Source: Elioraea tepidiphila DSM 17972 | GTDB lineage: Bacteria; Pseudomonadota; Alphaproteobacteria; Acetobacterales; Acetobacteraceae | Length of the DNA: 64,000 nucleotides | Direction of reading: 5' to 3' | Assembly (NCBI RefSeq): GCF_000378465.1 | Contig: NZ_KB899935.1 | Span: 1 to 64,000, forward strand | Shown: positions 8,424-23,932 of the stretch, in pieces | Position numbering within the stretch: the first letter of the stretch is position 1 | Layout of the letters: each line of letters starts with the position of its first letter | The notes under the pieces: model-generated | What the model was told of the DNA's origin: nothing | Databases searched by the model: none | What the model saw: the letters and a program-made list of their open reading frames with translations, nothing else | Made by a program: the position numbers and the translations under genes

Positions 8424-9259
8424 GTTGCCTCCGTGTGTGCAACGGCGCGGGCAAGCGGCGCCCGCCGGTGGGAACTGGGTTGGGACGGCTCGTCGGGAAG
8501 ATGTCCGGCGCGTCCGCCGAGGCTCCAGGACCAGAGCGCCTCGGATCGGATCGGCAGCACCAGGAAGGCATGCTCCAGCGCGCCGAGTGCTGCGAGCGTG
8601 CCGAGGATCGCCAGCGCCGTGGCATCGACGGGTGAGGCCTCGGCGGCGGCGGCGAACAGCAGCACCGCGGCGAGCAGGGCCGCGGCGAAGGCCGGCGGGA
8701 ACAGCGGGTTCATCCGGCCTGCACTGAAGTGGCTCGCGAGGTAGCGCATGTGCTCGGGCAGCAGCCCCGCATAGGTGTTGCGCACGCCGAGAAAGATGTT
8801 GAGCTTGGTCGAGGTTCGCATGGCCCAGAGCAGCAACATGGTCCAGGCGCCGGTCATGGTCGCCCCACCCCAGGAAAGCGCGAATACCAGCGCGGTCAGC
8901 GCGAGGATGGTGAGTTCGTGCCAGAGGATCGCCCCGACCGCGAGGCGGAACCGGGCGGCAAGCGACAGGCCAGCCGGTGCCGCAGCGCGGTTCGGGCCAG
9001 TGATCAGGCCGGTGAGGAAGGTGAGTTCCACCCAGGCCCAGACCATCAGCCCGCAGGCGAAGGAGAGATAGACCGCGCCGGCGGACGTCTCGCTGGCCGT
9101 CGCCGCGATGCCGGCGAGTGCCACGACCAGCAGCCCGCTCGCGGCTGTCACACTCCTGCGCCGCGCCCGCCGCGGCAGTCCGTTCAGCCAGAAGATCGCG
9201 CCTGTGCCGAACCACCACGCGAACAGCGTGGCGGCGATGGCGAGCGCGTTCGCGGTCAC
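8420..9259 (-). CDS. puhE: Photosynthetic complex assembly protein PuhE
   Basis: This 279-residue polytopic membrane protein belongs to the PuhE family (DUF3623), needed for normal reaction-centre and light-harvesting complex assembly in Rhodobacter. About seven hydrophobic segments are visible, with the conserved central stretch [17 protein letters not shown] and the following [12 protein letters not shown]. The start is GTG 9259, 7 nt after the acsF stop. The stop overlaps the hemA ATG. The acsF-puhE-hemA order is a known PGC arrangement. Confidence 0.9.
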   Translation of the reverse strand: MTANALAIAATLFAWWFGTGAIFWLNGLPRRARRRSVTAASGLLVVALAGIAATASETSAGAVYLSFACGLMVWAWVELTFLTGLITGPNRAAAPAGLSLAARFRLAVGAILWHELTILALTALVFALSWGGATMTGAWTMLLLWAMRTSTKLNIFLGVRNTYAGLLPEHMRYLASHFSAGRMNPLFPPAFAAALLAAVLLFAAAAEASPVDATALAILGTLAALGALEHAFLVLPIRSEALWSWSLGGRAGHLPDEPSQPSSHRRAPLARAVAHTEAT

Positions 9260-9266
9260 GGCACGC

Positions 9267-10394
9267 CTACCAGGCCGGGCTCAGCCGCACCTGTGCGGGC
9301 AGCGGCGCGTGCTTGCCCGGCAGCAGGTAAAGGCGGAGGAAGGTCGCGGCAGCTGAAAGACCGAGTCCGAAGCGGCGCAGCCTGCCGCCGAAACCGCCTT
9401 GCTTCTTGGCCTCGCCCATGGCCTCGGTGATGCGGAACATCCGCTCGAGACCGCGCAGGAACGCTGGATTGTCGATGTCCAGCGTTACCGGGAAGACCTG
9501 CTTCGAGACCTCCGTCGTGATGCGGAATACCTGCATGTCGTACTCGGTCGGATCCAGGCCGAGCGCCTTGTGGAACTCGGGGCGCGCATGGTCGCGTACG
9601 AACATGGTGGCGAACACGGCGAGCTGGAAGAAGCGAACCCACAGCTTGTTGAGGCCGGTGAGCATGTCCGGGTTGGCGCGCATCAGCAGCGCGAAGGCCT
9701 CGCCGTGGCGGAACTCGTCGTTGCACCACTTTTCGAACCACTTGAAGATCGGGTGGATGCGGTTCTCGGGGTGCTTCTCCAGCTGGCGGTAGATCGAGAT
9801 GTAGCGCGCGTAGCCGATCTTCTCGGACAGGTAGGTCGCGTAGAAGATGAACTTCGGCTTGAAGTAGGTGTACTTCTTCGCCTTGGTCAGGAACGAGAGA
9901 TCGACGCCGACGCCACAGTCCTTCAGGCTGTCGTTGATGAAGCCGGCATGGCGGCTCTCGTCGCGCGCCATGTAGCCGAACAGCGCCTTCATGTCCGGGT
10001 TGGAGGCGCGCTTCTTGATCTCGGCATAGAGCACGCAGCCCGAGAACTCGGCCGTAACGGAGCTCACCAGGAAGTCGAGGAATTCCTTGCGCAGCCCCTC
10101 CGGCAGGTCCTCGAGCCGGAACGCGTCGAACTCGTCGGTGCGCGTGAAGTGTCCCTTGTTCGGGTCGGACTCGAATTCGGCCATCAGCCGGTCCCAGTCC
10201 TCGCGGATCGGGGCGACGCTCATCTTGTCCATGGCGTCGAAGTCGGTGGTGTAGAAGCGCGGCGTCAGGACCGTGTCCTGCAGCGCGAGCTTGGTCGTCT
10301 CGTTGACCGGCCTTCGCCCCGTCGCGCGCTCCGCGGCGACATCGGCGATCGTCTCGTTCAGCGCCTTCTCCGGTGCGGGCGTCACGTCATACAT
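9267..10394 (-). CDS. acsF: Aerobic Mg-protoporphyrin IX monomethyl ester oxidative cyclase AcsF
   Basis: AcsF is the oxygen-dependent di-iron cyclase forming the isocyclic ring E of bacteriochlorophyll. The 375-residue protein contains two histidine-bearing iron-ligand motifs, [10 protein letters not shown] and [11 protein letters not shown], plus the conserved [13 protein letters not shown] segment near residue 45. ATG 10394 ([12 protein letters not shown]) was chosen; it overlaps the end of the upstream small gene by 8 nt. Because bchE survives only as a fragment at 198-313, this appears to be the only functional cyclase in the window, which fits an aerobic lifestyle. Confidence 0.95.
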   Translation of the reverse strand: MYDVTPAPEKALNETIADVAAERATGRRPVNETTKLALQDTVLTPRFYTTDFDAMDKMSVAPIREDWDRLMAEFESDPNKGHFTRTDEFDAFRLEDLPEGLRKEFLDFLVSSVTAEFSGCVLYAEIKKRASNPDMKALFGYMARDESRHAGFINDSLKDCGVGVDLSFLTKAKKYTYFKPKFIFYATYLSEKIGYARYISIYRQLEKHPENRIHPIFKWFEKWCNDEFRHGEAFALLMRANPDMLTGLNKLWVRFFQLAVFATMFVRDHARPEFHKALGLDPTEYDMQVFRITTEVSKQVFPVTLDIDNPAFLRGLERMFRITEAMGEAKKQGGFGGRLRRFGLGLSAAATFLRLYLLPGKHAPLPAQVRLSPAW

Positions 10395-10695
10395 GTGCCG
10401 CCGCCTTCGGTTCGAAACCGACATGGTAGAGCTCGGTGAGCTCGAAGATCGCCGCCATCTCGGTCTTCCAGCGATCAAACCAACCCGCGCGCACGACAGT
10501 CGCGCGGCAGGTCATGGTGCGACGCTCGTTGTAGCCGATCCTGGTCGGCACGCCGTGCAGATAGACCGTGTCGCCCGGGTTGATGTCGATGCCGACAGGA
10601 ATCGCATAGGCGTGCAGGCTGTCGGGCGATTGTTCGATATCGACCTCGCATGTGATCTCGACCGTTCGTCGGCCGAGCAGGCGATCGATGATCAT
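10387..10695 (-). CDS. Small PGC protein of unknown function between puhC and acsF
   Basis: The 102-residue soluble protein begins [20 protein letters not shown] and has no membrane segment or signal peptide. It has a strong GGGAGGA ribosome-binding site before ATG 10695, overlaps the puhC stop as ATGA and overlaps acsF by 8 nt, so it is certainly translated with them. Small uncharacterised genes occur at this position in other photosynthesis clusters. The mixed beta-rich sequence ([20 protein letters not shown]) suggests a small beta-barrel-like fold, but this is a guess. No function is assigned. Confidence 0.8.
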   Translation of the reverse strand: MIIDRLLGRRTVEITCEVDIEQSPDSLHAYAIPVGIDINPGDTVYLHGVPTRIGYNERRTMTCRATVVRAGWFDRWKTEMAAIFELTELYHVGFEPKAAAHV

Positions 10696-11144
10696 GGCGT
10701 GTTCCTCCCTGCCGTGACCAGTCTCGCGAAGGTTGCCACCTGAGTCTGACCGAAGGCGCCGATATCGACAAACCGTCCTGTGGCGGGGTCCTCCAGCGTC
10801 AGCCTGCCGTCGCCCCAGACGGTCAGGCGGAACGGGGTCTCGCGGCCGAGCTCCTCGCGCTTGCGCTCGCGCGCGAGCCCGCGCAGGGTCGCCCGCACGA
10901 ACCCCCCCTCGCCGGGCGCGATCTCGCTCACCGTCGTGCCGGCGCGCGCATCGAGGATCGCAACGCCGCCATCGGCCCGATCCTCGAAGCGCAGGTCGCG
11001 CACGGCCACCGGCCCGCCAGCGGGCCTGTCCTGCGGCTGATCGAAGCCGCCCGCGGCCAACACGCCGACCAGCGTCACGGCGATCATCGTCCCGCCCACC
11101 ACCAGCGGGTTCGCGATCAGACGGCGGGGCGACAGGCTGGTCAT
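10692..11144 (-). CDS. puhC: Photosynthetic complex assembly protein PuhC
   Basis: PuhC is a membrane-anchored factor needed for efficient assembly of the reaction centre and light-harvesting 1 core complex. The 150-residue protein has a single N-terminal transmembrane segment (about residues 13-32) and a periplasmic domain with family-like motifs (RDLRFEDRADGGVAILDA and FVRATLRGLARERKR). ATG 11144 has a GAGGAG site and lies 7 nt after the puhB stop. The stop overlaps the next small gene as ATGA. Confidence 0.9.
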   Translation of the reverse strand: MTSLSPRRLIANPLVVGGTMIAVTLVGVLAAGGFDQPQDRPAGGPVAVRDLRFEDRADGGVAILDARAGTTVSEIAPGEGGFVRATLRGLARERKREELGRETPFRLTVWGDGRLTLEDPATGRFVDIGAFGQTQVATFARLVTAGRNTP

Positions 11145-11151
11145 GCGCTCC

Positions 11152-11820
11152 TCATGCCACCGCGGGTTCGGGGTGTCGCGCACCCTGCCCGGCCACGTCG
11201 AGCGCCGGCTGGGCCGGGGTCGGCATCCCGGCCGCGGCCGCGAGCGCGCGCGACAGCAGCTGCGCCACCTCGGCCGGCGCGCGGATCGTACGCAGGCTGG
11301 GCTCCGGCACGCTGAAGCGCCACGGACGCACATGCGGCCACATCAGCAGATAGGATACCCGATGCGGCGCGGCGAGGCCGAGCGCGATGTCGCCGGTGCC
11401 GTCGCCGTGCAGCTTCACCTGGGCCGAGGCGACCGCCGAGAACGGCAGGTTGACGCTGACCGGCAGCGCCGCCCCGCCCTGGATCACCACCCGCCGCGTC
11501 GTCACGGAGTAGACCGTCGCGCGCGCCGAGAGCCAGGCGAGCAGGGTCACGGTGCCGAGCGCGGTGAACGCCAGCAGGATCAGCGGCACAAGGCCGTACA
11601 CTGCGTCCGTGGCGCTGAGCCCGTCGCGCAGACCCGCGATGAAGCCCAAGGCTGCAAGAGCCGTGAAGTAGATCGCCAGTGCGCGCACCCGGTAGGCACG
11701 CAGCGCGAGCGGCCACCACGCCGGCGCGCCCTGCCACAGCAGCCGCTCGCCCTCGGGCAGTCGACCGGGAATGCCGCGGATCTCCTCGGCTTCGTGCTCG
11801 AGCAGGATGGGCGCGGTCAC
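11152..11820 (-). CDS. puhB: Photosynthetic complex assembly protein PuhB
   Basis: PuhB is a membrane protein that assists reaction-centre assembly. The 222-residue protein shows the N-terminal LPEGERLLWQGAPAWWPLALRAYRVR motif region typical of PuhB, two hydrophobic segments at about residues 48-65 and 75-97, and a bPH2-like domain (TVYSVTTRRVVIQGGAALP). The start is GTG 11820, overlapping the puhA stop as GTGA. The gene is followed after 7 nt by puhC. Confidence 0.9.
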   Translation of the reverse strand: MTAPILLEHEAEEIRGIPGRLPEGERLLWQGAPAWWPLALRAYRVRALAIYFTALAALGFIAGLRDGLSATDAVYGLVPLILLAFTALGTVTLLAWLSARATVYSVTTRRVVIQGGAALPVSVNLPFSAVASAQVKLHGDGTGDIALGLAAPHRVSYLLMWPHVRPWRFSVPEPSLRTIRAPAEVAQLLSRALAAAAGMPTPAQPALDVAGQGARHPEPAVA

Positions 11821-12596
11821 AGCAGCGGCCCCAGCCGATCGGGTGTCGCGTACATGTTACCGCCGCCGAAATAGGCGCAGATCCGATCCTCCTCGCGCAT
11901 CGTGATCTGCTCGGGGCTGCGCAGCCCGGGCGCGGCGGCGAAGTGGCGCGCGAGCACCGAGGCGACGTTCACCTTGCGGCGGGTCGCGTTGATCGTGACC
12001 AGCGTCATCGGCACCAGCACCTGGCGCGGCCCGGCCGGTGTCGCGACCTCCGCTTCGAGATAGCGCAGGATCACCTCCGACTTGTCGACCCAGACATCGC
12101 GGCACGTACCGGCCACCTTGCCATCGGCCGCGACCACCTCCATGCCGCGCGGGTCGGGATCATCCGCATCGATGTGGAAACCGGGCGCGGCCCGCAGCGG
12201 CACGATCTTCGGGCTGTTGTCGTCGAAGGTGCGCTCGGGCTCGTCGGCGCGGAGCGCGTAGGCGGCAGGCCCGACACCGTCCTGCATCGGATCGCCGGTC
12301 GGCGTCAGCGGCGACCCCGGGACGGACGAGACCGGCGCGGCGGCGAGTGGCGGCTCGTTGTCGGGCCGCGGCTGGACGACCGTCGAGCCGTCATGCAGCA
12401 GGAACGTCTTCTTCTCGGGCATCGCCGGGAAGCCCTGCACGACGACACGCCCGTCGGTACGGTCGCTCACCAGCGGATAGCCCTCGCGCTTGTTCTCGCG
12501 CAGCAGGTAGAACACCAGGCACGCGAAGAAGATCCAGAACGCATAGAGCACGACCTGTGCGACATCGATGTGTCCAGTGATGGCGCCGGTTTCCAT
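11817..12596 (-). CDS. puhA: Photosynthetic reaction centre H subunit PuhA
   Basis: PuhA caps the cytoplasmic face of the L/M core and helps proton delivery to QB. The 259-residue protein has the diagnostic N-terminus with one transmembrane helix (about residues 11-32) followed by LRENKREGYPLVSD, and a cytoplasmic PRC-barrel-like domain with VVAADGKVAGTCRDVWVDK and the late VPMTLVTINATRRKV segment. It follows lhaA after 4 nt. The L, M and antenna genes of the puf operon are not in this window. Confidence 0.95.
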   Translation of the reverse strand: METGAITGHIDVAQVVLYAFWIFFACLVFYLLRENKREGYPLVSDRTDGRVVVQGFPAMPEKKTFLLHDGSTVVQPRPDNEPPLAAAPVSSVPGSPLTPTGDPMQDGVGPAAYALRADEPERTFDDNSPKIVPLRAAPGFHIDADDPDPRGMEVVAADGKVAGTCRDVWVDKSEVILRYLEAEVATPAGPRQVLVPMTLVTINATRRKVNVASVLARHFAAAPGLRSPEQITMREEDRICAYFGGGNMYATPDRLGPLL

Positions 12597-12600
12597 GACC

Positions 12601-14049
12601 TCACCTCGCTCTCAGGCTGGCGGGTGACGCGGGTGCGTCGAGCCGCCGTGTTGGCCGTGCCGGCGCCGGGCGTGCTGCACGCACGAGCGGTCCGATCACG
12701 GCGAGGGCTGCGAACAGCAGCACGATCTCGATGACGTACACCGTGCCGTAGCCGGTCTCGGGCCCGGTCAGCGCCGGGCCGAGACGCCCCGATGCCGCGA
12801 GGGCGACCACGGCGTCGCGGATCAGCCCGCCGAGCGCGATCGCCACACCGGCCGCGGTCGCCTGCACGGCGCCCCAGGCACCGAGCGCGAGCCCGACCTT
12901 GCCCTCGGGTGCCGCCTCCATGCAGGCGCTCAGCATGCCGACCGTGAGCAGGCCGGCACCGAAGCCGATCAGCGCGGTGCCGGCGGCGAAGAAGGCCGGC
13001 GAGTCGAAGGGCGCTGCGGCAAGCACGAGCACGAAGGCGACGATTCCGGCGAGCGCGCCGTGTGCCGCCAGCCGATGCGGGTCGAAGCCCCGGCCGAGCG
13101 TGCGCGCGGCCAGCGCAAAGGCTGCGACACCGCCAGCCGCGAACAGCGCGGTGAGCGTGGTGGTGGTGCCCACGGAGAGCCCGAGGATCTGGCCGCCATA
13201 GGGTTCGAGCAGGATGTCCTGCATTGCGAAGGCGCCCGTGCCGAGACCCACCGCGACCAGCCGGCGATCCCATTGCCGCTCGGCGCAGAGCTCGCGCCAG
13301 CTGTCGCGGAACGAGGGAATCTCGCGGTCGTGACGCGTGCGCTCCGGGTTCCGCGCCTCCTGCTTCCAGAGCGCGATCACGTTCAGCACCATGGTGGCGA
13401 CCGCCGCGCCCTGGATCACCTGGATCAGGCGAAGCTGGCTGAAGTCGCGCAGCAGCGCGCCGAAGCCGAGGCCGGCGACCAGCATCCCGATCAGCAGCAT
13501 CAGCGACATCAGCGCGACCACGCGCGGCTGCGTCTCGCGCGGGGCGAGATCGGTCGCGAGCGCGAGCCCGACCGTCTGCACCGTATGCAGCCCGGCGCCG
13601 ACCAGCAGGAACGCCACGGCCGCGCCGGCATGGCCGACCCACATCGGCCCCGTCGTGTCGCCCGACAGCAGGATCAGCGCGAAGGGCATGATCGCGAGTC
13701 CGCCGAACTGCAACAGCGTGCCGAACCAGATATAGGGAACGCGCCGCCAGCCGAGGAACGAGCGATGGTGGTCGGACTTGAAGCCGATCAGCGCACGGAA
13801 CGGCGCGAACAGCAGCGGCAGGGCCACCATGGTCGCGACCAGTCCGGCGGAGACGCCGAGCTCGACGATCATCACCCGGTTCAGCGTGCCGACCAGCAGC
13901 ACCGCGCACATGCCGACCGAGACCTGGAACAGCGACAGTCTGAGCAGGCGCGGCAGCGGCAGATCGGGGCTCGCCGCGTCGGCGAAGGGCAGGAAGCGGG
14001 TACTGACCCGCGTCCAGCCTCGCGCGAGCGTGGCGTTGAGGTGCCTCAT
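12601..14049 (-). CDS. lhaA: Light-harvesting 1 assembly protein LhaA (BCH2/PucC family)
   Basis: LhaA is a 12-helix major-facilitator-like protein that assists LH1 assembly, probably by handing over bacteriochlorophyll. The 482-residue protein has the family motifs GTLNRVMIVELGVSAGLV near residue 65 and FRALIGFKSDHHRSFLGWRR near residue 95, then many hydrophobic segments. ATG 14049 overlaps the bchM stop as ATGA. The order bchM-lhaA-puhA is conserved in purple bacteria. A second BCH2/PucC-family member lies at 26283. Confidence 0.93.
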   Translation of the reverse strand: MRHLNATLARGWTRVSTRFLPFADAASPDLPLPRLLRLSLFQVSVGMCAVLLVGTLNRVMIVELGVSAGLVATMVALPLLFAPFRALIGFKSDHHRSFLGWRRVPYIWFGTLLQFGGLAIMPFALILLSGDTTGPMWVGHAGAAVAFLLVGAGLHTVQTVGLALATDLAPRETQPRVVALMSLMLLIGMLVAGLGFGALLRDFSQLRLIQVIQGAAVATMVLNVIALWKQEARNPERTRHDREIPSFRDSWRELCAERQWDRRLVAVGLGTGAFAMQDILLEPYGGQILGLSVGTTTTLTALFAAGGVAAFALAARTLGRGFDPHRLAAHGALAGIVAFVLVLAAAPFDSPAFFAAGTALIGFGAGLLTVGMLSACMEAAPEGKVGLALGAWGAVQATAAGVAIALGGLIRDAVVALAASGRLGPALTGPETGYGTVYVIEIVLLFAALAVIGPLVRAARPAPARPTRRLDAPASPASLRAR

Positions 14050-14746
14050 CGGCGTACCAGCTCCAGCGCCTGGCTGGTGTAGAAACCCGAAGCGATGCGC
14101 TGCGTCCGTGCGGCCTGCCACCCGGCAAGGCCGGGCGCGTCGCTCAGCAGATGCCGCAGGCGCCGGTCCGCCACCGGTGCGATCGAGGGGGCACGATCAC
14201 GCTTGGGGAACAGGGATCCGGCCGCGTGCATCGCCGCGAGCAGCGGTGTGCGCGGGGCGAAGGTGAACAGGATCGACCCGCCGGTCCGGGCCGCAAGCCC
14301 CGCGACCGCCTCGACCGCGTCCGCCGCGCGGTAGTGGATCAGGCTGTCCATCGCGACGACGTGATCGAACGTTCCGAGTGCGGGATCGAGCATGTCACCG
14401 ACGAGCCAGGTGACGTGGCCCGCACCGTGATCATCGCCGGCGCGCTCGTGCGCGAGCCCCACCAGGGTCGGCGAGAGGTCGATCGCGACCACCTCGGCGC
14501 CGCGCCGCGCCGCCTCGATCGCGAGCGCGCCTGTGCCGCAACCGGCATCCAGGATGCGGGTACCGCGCAGATCGACGGGCAACCACGACAGCAGGGTGCG
14601 CCGCATGGCGTCCCGGCCGGCGCGCACGGTGGCGCGGATGCCCGAGACCGGCGCATCGGATGTCAGGCGCGTCCAGGCCTCGACCGCGGTTCGGTCGAAA
14701 TAGGTGAGCAGCTCGCCGCGGCGGCTCTGATAGGTCGCGCTTGGCA

Positions 14747-14747
<1 letters not shown>
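14046..14747 (-). CDS. bchM: Mg-protoporphyrin IX O-methyltransferase BchM
   Basis: BchM methylates the C13 propionate of Mg-protoporphyrin IX using S-adenosylmethionine. The 233-residue protein has the SAM-binding motif ILDAGCGTGALAIEAARRGA near residue 65, then VAIDLSPTLVGLAHERA, and the family start with YFDRTAVEAWTRLTSDAPVS. ATG 14747 shares one base with the bchL stop (TGATG). Its product is the substrate for AcsF, encoded further down the same run. Confidence 0.95.
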
Positions 14748-19216
<4,469 letters not shown>

Positions 19217-19242
<26 letters not shown>

Positions 19243-20788
19243 CGTACAGCGTCTCGACGGTGATGGCGGCGAGGCCACGCTCGGCGGCGTAGCGCTCGGT
19301 GTTGCGGCGGGCCTTGCCGCGTACGAAGAACGGGACCTTGCGCAGCTCGCGCTCGGCATCGGCGGCCCAGACCGGCGCGGCTTCGAGGACAGGAGCCGCC
19401 GCCGCGACGGCCGGGGAGGAGGCGGCCGGGGCGGCGGCGGCAGTCGCGCCAAGGTGGGACGGCGCGGCTTCGTCGTGGAACTCGAAATCGTCGCGGAACA
19501 TCGCCAGCAGATGCTCCTCGAGTCCCATCATCAGCGGATGCACCAGCGTATCGAACAGCACGTTCGCGCCCTCGAACCCCATGACGGGGGAGTAGCGCGC
19601 GGGGAAGTCCTGCACATGCACCGGGGCGGAGATCACGGCGCAGGGGATGCCGTGCTTCTTGGCGATGTGCCGTTCCATCTGGGTGCCGAGCACAAGCTCG
19701 GGCTGGAGCGCGGCGACCGCTTCCTCGACTGCGAGGTAGTCGTCGGTGATCAGCGCCTCGACGCCGTGACGCTTCGCCGCTTCGCGCACCTCGCGGGCGA
19801 GCTCGCGCGAGTAGCTGCCGAGGCCAACCACGGTGAAGCCCATCTCCTCGGCCGCGACCCGCGCGGCGGCGATGGCGTGTGTCGCATCGCCGAACACGAA
19901 CACGCGCTTGCCGGTGAGATACGTGCTGTCGACCGAGCGGGAATACCACGGCAGGCGCGATGTCTCGTGGTCGAGCACGGGCACCGGGTCGACGCCGGCC
20001 AGCGCCGCGACCTCGGCGATGAAGTCGCGCGTCGCGCCGACGCCGATCGGCACGGTCCGGGTCGCCTTCTGGCCGAAGCTGCGGGCGAGCCAGGACGCGG
20101 CCTGGCCGGCGATCTCGGGATAGAGCACGACGTTGAAGTCGGCCTCGCCGAGTCGCGCGATGTCGGCCGGGGTAGCGCCGAGCGGGGCCACCACGTGCAC
20201 ATCGATGCCGAGCCGCGCGAGCAGGAGGGTGATCTCGCGCACATCATCGCGGTGGCGGAAGCCGAGCGCGGTCGGGCCGAGCAGGTTGCAGCGCGGCCGG
20301 CGGTCGGCCAGGCGCGCCGGCCGCTCGGTGCCCGGTGGCGGCGCGTGCGGTCCGGCGAAGGCGCGCACGATCTGGTAGAACGTTTCGGCCGCGCCCCAGT
20401 TCTCCTTCTTGGAATAGGACGGCAGCTCGAGCGGCACGATCGGCACGTCGAGCCCCGCCGTGCGCGCGAGCCCGCCCGGATCGTCCTGGATCAGCTCAGC
20501 GGTGCAGGAGGCGCCGACCAGGATCGCCTCGGGCCGGAACCGCGCCTGCGCCTCGGCGAGTGCCGCGCGGAACAGTTCGGCCGTGTCGCTGCCGAGATCG
20601 CGCGCCTGGAACGTCGTGTAGGTGACCGGCGGGCGCTTCTCGCGCCGCTCGATCATGGTGAACAGCAGGTCGGCGTAGGTGTCGCCCTGTGGCGCGTGCA
20701 GCACGTAATGCACCCGCTCCATCGCGGTCGCGACCCGCATCGCTCCGACATGCGGCGGTCCTTCGTAGGTCCAGACCGCGAGCTGCAT
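19217..20788 (-). CDS. bchB: Light-independent protochlorophyllide reductase subunit B
   Basis: BchB pairs with BchN to form the catalytic heterotetramer of DPOR, which reduces ring D of protochlorophyllide without light. The 523-residue protein starts [20 protein letters not shown] and carries Asp36 in [13 protein letters not shown], the residue known to act as the unusual fourth ligand of the NB cluster. The C-terminal region holds the helical [22 protein letters not shown]-type segment (in part) near the end. ATG 20788 follows the bchN stop closely. bchN is immediately upstream. Confidence 0.95.
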
Positions 20789-20790
20789 GG

Positions 20791-22679
<1,889 letters not shown>

Positions 22680-22860
22680 GGCTTGACAAGCTCCCCGTCC
22701 CTCGGGTCACGCTGGCGTTATCGGTTGCGTTGGTGCGCCAGCGTGCCGGCCCGGACGAAAGGCCTTGCATGCAGGCCGATTGTTTCGGCAACGTTGCATT
22801 CTTCCCTCCCCAGGGCGGCGAACGCCTCGGAAGGGAAGGCTAGAGAAGCCGGATGCGGAG

Positions 22861-22894
22861 TGTCAAGAACGATTGACGTAAGGTTTGCTTGACA
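22861..22894. promoter_or_regulatory. Double PpsR-type operator with divergent -35 boxes (bchF / aerR)
   Basis: A 34-bp imperfect palindrome has arms TGTCAAG and CTTGACA. It reads as two abutting half-matched sites, TGT-N12-ACG (22861-22878) and CGT-N12-ACA (22877-22894), sharing a central ACGT. The outer arms contain TTGACA on each strand. On the plus strand TTGACA (22889-22894) is followed after 19 bp by TAGATA (22914-22919), a plausible sigma-70 promoter for aerR. The minus-strand TTGACA would face bchF, with only a weak -10. Confidence 0.5.
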
Positions 22895-22919
22895 GAGAAC
22901 TGCCGCCGACGGCTAGATA
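22889..22919 (+). promoter_or_regulatory. Probable sigma-70 promoter of aerR-ppsR
   Basis: TTGACA at 22889 and TAGATA at 22914 are spaced by 19 bp, slightly longer than ideal. They precede a strong GGAGGAGGAGGT ribosome-binding site at 22922-22933 and the aerR ATG at 22937. The -35 box is inside a PpsR-type half-site, so autorepression of the aerR-ppsR unit is likely. Confidence 0.45.
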
Positions 22920-22936
22920 CGGGAGGAGGAGGTCCA

Positions 22937-23854
22937 ATGGCCGCGTTCCAGGAGCCATCGGCATCGAGTGGCCAGGACGGCGAAGGCGGCCGCGGTACGG
23001 CTGTTCCGCGCGGCTTCGCGGAAACGTTCGGCGGCCTCCATCGCCGCACGCCCGCACGCGCGGCGGCCGACGAGAATGGGAACCATCCGGAAATCGCCTC
23101 TGCTGTCGAAACCCGCGTGGTCCCATGGATGGTGCTCGCCCATCGGGGGGCTGCGACGCCGTCCCGCGCGGAGAGAGCCGGTGCCGCGCCGACGCGCGAC
23201 GATGTGACCGCGTTGGCGGAGGCTGCTCGCCACAACGACCTCGCCGCCGTGATCGGTCTGATGGACCGGCTCTGCGATGCCGGCGCGGCGCTTGATCAGC
23301 TCTATCTCGACCTCGTCTCCCCTGCCGCCGCCCTCCTTGGCCAGATGTGGCACGACGACACCGCCTCGATCGCCGAGGTCACGGTCGGCCTCGCCTGCCT
23401 CCAGCGCATGATCCATGCCTTCGGGCCGGCCTTCCACCAGGACGATCTGCGCCCCGATCCGCGCCGGCGCATCCTGCTCGCGCCGCTGCCGGGCGAGCAG
23501 CACAGCTTCGCGCTGGTGCTGGTCGCCGAGTTCCTCCGCCGCGCCGGCTGGGATGCCGACAACGGCCGGGTGCTGTCCTGCGCCGGGCTCTGCGACGTGC
23601 TCCGCCGCGAGTGGTTCGCGCTCGCCGGGATCTCGGTGAGCTGCACCACCCGGCTCGACACCATTGCCGCGACCATCCACGCGATGCGCCAGGCCTCACG
23701 CAATCGCGGGCTCGGCATCATGGTCGGCGGTCCGCTGTTCACCCTGCACCCCGAGTTCGTGGCCCAGGTCGGCGCCGATGCCATGGCGACGGATGCCCGC
23801 CACGCGGTGGCGCAGGCCGATTCCCTGGTTGGACTGATGGCAGGTCGCGCTTGA
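22937..23854 (+). CDS. aerR: AerR/PpaA-type cobalamin-binding antirepressor
   Basis: The 305-residue protein has a long low-complexity N-terminal region and a C-terminal B12-binding (SCHIC-type) domain. Visible family features are LYLDLVSPAAALLGQMWHDD and LAPLPGEQHSFALVLVAEFLRRAGW, where the His of EQHSF corresponds to the proposed axial cobalamin ligand. AerR/PpaA modulates the PpsR/CrtJ repressor in response to light and oxygen. ATG 22937 was chosen for its strong GGAGGAGGAGGT site; a TTG at 22889 lies inside the operator and is unlikely. It is followed 78 nt later by ppsR, as in Rhodobacter. Confidence 0.88.
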   Translation: MAAFQEPSASSGQDGEGGRGTAVPRGFAETFGGLHRRTPARAAADENGNHPEIASAVETRVVPWMVLAHRGAATPSRAERAGAAPTRDDVTALAEAARHNDLAAVIGLMDRLCDAGAALDQLYLDLVSPAAALLGQMWHDDTASIAEVTVGLACLQRMIHAFGPAFHQDDLRPDPRRRILLAPLPGEQHSFALVLVAEFLRRAGWDADNGRVLSCAGLCDVLRREWFALAGISVSCTTRLDTIAATIHAMRQASRNRGLGIMVGGPLFTLHPEFVAQVGADAMATDARHAVAQADSLVGLMAGRA

Positions 23855-23932
23855 GCCTGGACGAACCGCTGAGCCGCCGCTACGGAGGAGCCCGAGGAAG
23901 CGGCTTAGCAACGAAGGATACGAAGAGACGTG

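Noticed and set aside
22889-22936. TTG start for aerR at 22889
   Set aside because: It falls within the operator and -35 box and lacks a ribosome-binding site; ATG 22937 has GGAGGAGGAGGT.
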